Source: Mycobacterium ahvazicum | GTDB taxonomy: Bacteria; Actinomycetota; Actinomycetes; Mycobacteriales; Mycobacteriaceae | Reading direction: 5' to 3' | NCBI RefSeq assembly: GCF_900176255.2 | Contig: NZ_FXEG02000002.1 | Coordinates: forward strand, 1,178,001-1,242,000 | DNA: 64,000 bases | Shown: piece after piece, positions 60,356 to 64,000 of the stretch | Layout of the letters: each line of letters opens with the position of its first letter | How positions within the stretch are numbered: position 1 is the first letter of the stretch | Notes under the pieces: model-generated | Seen by the model: only the letters and a program-made list of their open reading frames with translations | The model's database searches: none | What the model was told of the DNA's origin: nothing | Position numbers and translations under genes: made by a program

Positions 60356-61786
60356 ATGGCAGCTGCGCACCAGCCGCGCACCCTGGCCGAAAAGGTTTGG
60401 GACGACCACGTTGTGGTATCCGGCTCGACAGGCGACGGGGTCAGCGCGCCCGACTTGATTTACATCGACCTGCATTTGGTGCACGAGGTCACCAGCCCGC
60501 AGGCGTTTGACGGCCTGCGCCTGGCCGGCCGGCCGGTGCGCCGGCCCGATCTGACGCTGGCCACCGAGGACCACAACGTGCCGACCGTCGATATCGACCA
60601 GCCGATCGCGGACCCGGTATCGCGCACTCAGGTCGAGACATTGCGGCGCAACTGCGCCGAATTCGGTGTGCGGCTGCATCCGATGGGCGACATCGAGCAG
60701 GGCATCGTGCATGTGGTCGGACCCCAATTGGGGTTGACCCAACCGGGAATGACGATTGTCTGTGGGGACAGTCACACATCTACCCACGGCGCATTCGGCG
60801 CGCTCGCGATGGGCATCGGCACTTCGGAGGTCGAGCATGTGCTGGCCACTCAGACATTGCCGTTGCGCCCCTTCAAAACAATGGCGGTCAACGTCGACGG
60901 CGAATTGCGGCCCGGCGTTACGGCCAAAGACATCATCCTGGCGCTGATCGCCAAGATCGGCACCGGCGGCGGGCAAGGCCATGTCATCGAATACCGGGGC
61001 AGCGCGATCGAATCGCTGTCCATGGAAGGCCGGATGACGGTCTGCAACATGAGTATCGAAGCCGGGGCGCGGGCCGGAATGGTGGCACCGGACGAGACCA
61101 CCTACGAATTCCTGCGGGGCCGCCCGCACGCGCCGACCGGTGCGCGGTGGGATGCCGCGTTGCAGTATTGGCAACAGCTGCGCACCGACGACGGTGCCGT
61201 CTTCGACACCGAGGTCTATCTGGATGCGGAGTCGTTGACCCCGTTCGTCACCTGGGGCACCAATCCGGGCCAGGGCGTGCCGCTGGGTGCGGCGGTGCCG
61301 GACCCCGAATTGATGACCAACGACGACGAGCGGCAGGCCGCCGAGAAAGCGTTGGCGTATATGGACCTTCGGCCCGGCATGCCGATGCGCGAGATCGCCG
61401 TCGACGCGGTGTTCGTCGGGTCTTGTACCAACGGTCGTATCGAAGATCTTCGGGTGGTGGCCGATGTGCTGCGTGGTCGCACAGTGGCCCAGGGCGTGCG
61501 GATGCTGGTCGTGCCGGGTTCGATGCGGGTGCGCGCACAAGCCGAAGCCGAAGGCCTCAGTGAGGTATTCGTCGCCGCCGGCGCCGAATGGCGGCAGGCC
61601 GGCTGCTCGATGTGCCTGGGCATGAACCCTGATCAGCTTGCGCCCGGCGAGCGTTGCGCCGCGACGTCCAACCGCAACTTCGAAGGGCGCCAGGGCAAAG
61701 GGGGCCGTACGCATTTGGTATCGCCGGCCGTCGCGGCGGCGACCGCGGTCCGCGGCACATTGTCTACCCCGGCCGACTTGAACTGA
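60356..61786 (+). CDS. leuC: 3-isopropylmalate dehydratase large subunit
   Basis: The 476-residue aconitase-family protein has iron-sulfur ligands in [13 protein letters not shown] and [11 protein letters not shown] and the substrate motif [16 protein letters not shown]. It isomerises 2- to 3-isopropylmalate together with LeuD. The ATG at 60356 begins [17 protein letters not shown] as in other mycobacteria; the frame is open further upstream into the regulatory region and the IclR gene. Confidence 0.95.
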   Translation: MAAAHQPRTLAEKVWDDHVVVSGSTGDGVSAPDLIYIDLHLVHEVTSPQAFDGLRLAGRPVRRPDLTLATEDHNVPTVDIDQPIADPVSRTQVETLRRNCAEFGVRLHPMGDIEQGIVHVVGPQLGLTQPGMTIVCGDSHTSTHGAFGALAMGIGTSEVEHVLATQTLPLRPFKTMAVNVDGELRPGVTAKDIILALIAKIGTGGGQGHVIEYRGSAIESLSMEGRMTVCNMSIEAGARAGMVAPDETTYEFLRGRPHAPTGARWDAALQYWQQLRTDDGAVFDTEVYLDAESLTPFVTWGTNPGQGVPLGAAVPDPELMTNDDERQAAEKALAYMDLRPGMPMREIAVDAVFVGSCTNGRIEDLRVVADVLRGRTVAQGVRMLVVPGSMRVRAQAEAEGLSEVFVAAGAEWRQAGCSMCLGMNPDQLAPGERCAATSNRNFEGRQGKGGRTHLVSPAVAAATAVRGTLSTPADLN

Positions 61787-61806
61787 AAACGAAATCGAGG
61801 ACGAAA

Positions 61807-62403
61807 ATGGAAGCCTTTCACACCCACACCGGGATTGGCGTGCCGCTGCGGCGCTCCAATGTCGATACCGACCAGATCATTCCCGCGGTCTATTTGAAGC
61901 GGGTCACCCGAACCGGTTTCGAGGACGGCTTGTTCGCGACATGGCGCTCAGATCCGTCATTCGTGCTCAATCTCAGTCCATTTGACCGAGGTTCGGTCTT
62001 GGTCGCCGGACCCGACTTCGGGACCGGATCGTCGCGCGAGCACGCGGTGTGGGCGTTGATGGACTACGGGTTCCGGGTGGTCATCTCGTCTCGATTCGGT
62101 GACATTTTTCGGGGCAACGCGGGCAAGGCGGGGCTGCTGGCGGCCGAAGTCGGCCAAGACGGTGTCGAACTGCTTTGGAAGCTGATCGAGCAGAGTCCAG
62201 GACTGGAAATCACTGCCAATCTTCAAGATCGAAATATCACCGCGGGAACGACGGTGCTGCCGTTCAAGATTGACGACCACACCGCTTGGCGACTGCTCGA
62301 AGGGCTCGACGATATAGCCCTTACGCTGCAGAAACTCGACCAGATCGAATCTTTTGAGTCGGCCCGTCCGGACTGGAAACCGCGCACGCTGCCCGCCCCG
62401 TGA
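61807..62403 (+). CDS. leuD: 3-isopropylmalate dehydratase small subunit
   Basis: The 198-residue swivel-domain partner of LeuC has [18 protein letters not shown] and [17 protein letters not shown]. The ATG at 61807 follows leuC by 20 bases. A longer frame is open only inside leuC. Confidence 0.95.
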   Translation: MEAFHTHTGIGVPLRRSNVDTDQIIPAVYLKRVTRTGFEDGLFATWRSDPSFVLNLSPFDRGSVLVAGPDFGTGSSREHAVWALMDYGFRVVISSRFGDIFRGNAGKAGLLAAEVGQDGVELLWKLIEQSPGLEITANLQDRNITAGTTVLPFKIDDHTAWRLLEGLDDIALTLQKLDQIESFESARPDWKPRTLPAP

Positions 62404-62536
62404 ACGGTTGATCGGGGTGCCAATTACCCCGATCGCCTTAGCTAGCAAGGCTTATTTTTCGCCCGCGTCACCGGCCAAGGGCGGCAAGCAGATTCCGGAA
62501 TTTCCTGTCGCATAGCCGTGAAATTGCGCGTGGCGC

Positions 62537-62566
62537 TTGGCAATTTGCTAGGTGAGGGTTTACCGT
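62537..62566 (+). promoter_or_regulatory. predicted sigma-A promoter of hupB
   Basis: TTGGCA at 62537-62542 and TACCGT at 62561-62566 are separated by 18 bases, with the same -10 hexamer as the predicted ilvB promoter. The hupB start is 50 bases downstream. Confidence 0.55.
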
Positions 62567-62616
62567 GTTCGCTAGTCGGTTCCCAAAATGGGACCACTGG
62601 CTTCGGAGGGTTTTGG

Positions 62617-63243
62617 ATGAACAAAGCAGAGCTCATAGATGTGCTCACACAGAAATTGGGCTCGGACCGTCGGCAGGCGACCGCCGCCGTCGAGAATGTT
62701 GTCGACACCATTGTGCGTGCGGTACACAAGGGCGACAGCGTGACCATCACCGGGTTCGGTGTGTTCGAACAACGGCGCCGCGCAGCGCGTGTGGCCCGCA
62801 ACCCGCGGACCGGTGAGACGGTGAAGGTAAAGCCGACGTCCGTCCCCGCGTTCCGCCCGGGTGCTCAATTCAAAGCGGTTGTTGCTGGCGCACAGCGCCT
62901 CCCGTCGGAAGGACCGGCCGTGAAACGTGGTGTTGTCGCAGGGGCAGCCAAGAAGGTTGCCAAGAAGGCTCCCGCCAAGAAGGCTGCGGTGAAGAAGGCC
63001 GCGACCAAGGCTCCCGCCAAGAAGGCCGCGACCAAGGCGCCGGCTAAGAAGGCCGCGACCAAGGCCCCGGTCAAGAAGGCCGCGACCAAGGCCCCGGTCA
63101 AGAAGGCCGCGACCAAGGCCCCGGTCAAGAAGGCCGCGACCAAGGCTCCGGTGCGTAAGGCCGCGACCAAGGCTCCGGCTAAGAAGACTGCTGCCAAGAA
63201 GGCGCCGGCCAAGAAGACGGCCGCCAAGCGCGGTCGCAAGTAA
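62617..63243 (+). CDS. hupB: DNA-binding protein HU homologue with histone-like tail
   Basis: The 208-residue protein has a normal HU domain in residues 1-90 ([47 protein letters not shown]) and a long Lys/Ala/Pro tail as in all mycobacterial HupB. The tail contains seven copies of KKAATKAP(A/V). It compacts the nucleoid and is known to be acetylated and linked to iron homeostasis in M. tuberculosis. The ATG at 62617 has CGGAGGG upstream. Confidence 0.96.
   Translation: MNKAELIDVLTQKLGSDRRQATAAVENVVDTIVRAVHKGDSVTITGFGVFEQRRRAARVARNPRTGETVKVKPTSVPAFRPGAQFKAVVAGAQRLPSEGPAVKRGVVAGAAKKVAKKAPAKKAAVKKAATKAPAKKAATKAPAKKAATKAPVKKAATKAPVKKAATKAPVKKAATKAPVRKAATKAPAKKTAAKKAPAKKTAAKRGRK
62992..63180 (+). 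repeat. seven 27-bp repeats in hupB
   Basis: The 27-base unit encodes [11 protein letters not shown] at residues 126-188. Copies are nearly identical at the DNA level (for example AAGGCCGCGACCAAGG recurs in each), so copy number can vary between strains without loss of frame. Confidence 0.92.
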
Positions 63244-63263
63244 CTCAACCGAGTTCAGACGCG

Positions 63264-63302
63264 AATACCCTTCGGGCGGCATTGCTGCCCCCGAAGGGTA
63301 TT
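63264..63302. terminator. bidirectional terminator between hupB and mutT1
   Basis: AATACCCTTCGGG at 63264-63276 pairs perfectly with CCCGAAGGGTATT at 63290-63302 around a 13-base loop. It lies between two converging genes, 21 bases after the hupB stop, and is symmetric enough to serve both. Confidence 0.85.
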
Positions 63303-63309
63303 TCGTGTA

Positions 63310-64000
63310 TCAGGCCCGAACGTTGGCGGCCAACGCGCCACCGATGTGATCGGCCGCCACCAGTCGGCCCTCGGACAGCGACAGCACCCAGGTGCTGCCC
63401 TTGTGGTTGCGTGACTTGTCCGGGTCCACGCCGTCGCGTTCGCACCACCAGGTGATCAGATCCGGAATCACCTTGCCCTGCGTGCAGATCACCGGTGTGC
63501 CCTCGCGGCCGGCGATGCGCAGCATCCGCTGCCGGCCCCGTTTGGGGCTCTTGGCGTACGCCTCTTCGGTGAGCGTGGACTCGCTCTCGATGCTCACACC
63601 CAGTTCCTCGGCGAGTGGTTCGACCGTCTGATGGCAGCGCACCCGATCGGCGGCGTACACGTCGGTGACGCCGAACGCCATCAGCTGGGCGACCAGCGCC
63701 TCGGCTTGCGCGCGTCCTTTCTTGTCCAGCGGTCGCTTGGTGTCGTCGCCGGAAAAGCGTGACTTCCGGCCTGCGGTGCCGTGCCGCACCACCAACACGG
63801 TATGCGTGTCGGCGGGCTGTTTCATGAAGCGCCGCAACACATTTCGGTCCTGAGTGTAGTCGAGCTTCTTCATCGCGGCAGCGACGGGCAACCAGATCAG
63901 TTCGTCGACCTCTTTGCCCGGCACGAATTTGCCGCCGGTGCTGCGCGCCGCCCAGTAGTACACCTTCTTGACACCCGCGTCGATCGGATAGCTCACCTTG
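63310..64000 (-). CDS. mutT1: Nudix/phosphohistidine hydrolase MutT1, C-terminal part
   Basis: The frame is open to the right edge, so the N-terminus with the Nudix box is outside the window. The visible 229 residues start in the end of the Nudix domain ([26 protein letters not shown]) and contain a histidine-phosphatase-like domain with [17 protein letters not shown] and [18 protein letters not shown]. MutT1 hydrolyses 8-oxo-dGTP and related oxidised nucleotides. The in-frame GTG at 63996 is internal and not the true start. Confidence 0.92.
   Translation of the reverse strand, partial: KVSYPIDAGVKKVYYWAARSTGGKFVPGKEVDELIWLPVAAAMKKLDYTQDRNVLRRFMKQPADTHTVLVVRHGTAGRKSRFSGDDTKRPLDKKGRAQAEALVAQLMAFGVTDVYAADRVRCHQTVEPLAEELGVSIESESTLTEEAYAKSPKRGRQRMLRIAGREGTPVICTQGKVIPDLITWWCERDGVDPDKSRNHKGSTWVLSLSEGRLVAADHIGGALAANVRA

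Noticed and set aside
63310..63996. mutT1 as a naturally truncated gene starting at 63996
   Set aside because: The frame is open past 63996 to the window edge and the sequence matches the middle of MutT1, so it is cut by the window and not broken.

Overview
The window looks like a chromosome segment from a pigmented non-tuberculous Mycobacterium. Most genes are recognisable one-to-one counterparts of a block I remember from M. tuberculosis H37Rv (about Rv2985 to Rv3032, here in inverted orientation): mutT1, hupB, leuD, leuC, an IclR regulator, tRNA-Glu and tRNA-Gln, gltX, leuB, serA, ilvC-ilvN-ilvB, gatB, pfkA, gatA-gatC, ligA, mnmA, iscS, etfA-etfB and the methylglucose lipopolysaccharide genes. 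GC-rich coding sequence, many GTG starts and ATGA/GTGA stop-start overlaps fit this. I do not name a species.

Layout. 1-7.9 kb: a tightly overlapping minus-strand carotenoid operon, crtE-crtI-crtB-crtYc-crtYd-methyltransferase-crtU-like-Rieske oxygenase, followed by the start of a MarR regulator. It predicts lycopene, then beta-carotene, then an aromatic carotenoid, possibly with an extra oxygenation. 8.2-11.3 kb: an unrecognised protein, an SRPBCC-epimerase fusion and a short-chain dehydrogenase. 11.3-15.1 kb: glycosyltransferase, GH57 branching enzyme and methyltransferase for glycogen/methylglucose lipopolysaccharide. 15.3-17.1 kb: electron transfer flavoprotein.

17.1-22.3 kb is an accessory minus-strand operon: alpha-oxoamine synthase, fatty-acyl-AMP ligase (ending in a 12-bp tandem repeat), acyl carrier protein, an iron-sulfur photolyase and an SRPBCC protein. 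The first three form a self-contained route from a free fatty acid and an amino acid to an alpha-aminoketone lipid, and are the best candidate here for an undescribed system. Divergent from it are a GNAT N-acyltransferase and a PlsC-like O-acyltransferase, a pair resembling ornithine-lipid enzymes.

24-47 kb: iscS-mnmA, a lipoprotein, a MetE-like protein, ligA, a TetR-mmpS-mmpL efflux/export unit with a palindromic operator, gatC-gatA, pfkA, an inserted AraC-GMC oxidoreductase pair bracketed by a 16-bp direct repeat, an orphan EspI-like ATPase, gatB, LppZ, DoxX and Cfp6. 47-64 kb: branched-chain amino-acid and serine biosynthesis (ilvBNC with a leader-peptide attenuator, serA, leuB, leuCD with an IclR regulator), a decayed dehydrogenase pseudogene, gltX with two tRNA genes, hupB and partial mutT1. 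gltX, tRNA-Gln and gatCAB together supply the indirect route to Gln-tRNA(Gln). I saw no CRISPR array, insertion sequence, prophage or rRNA.
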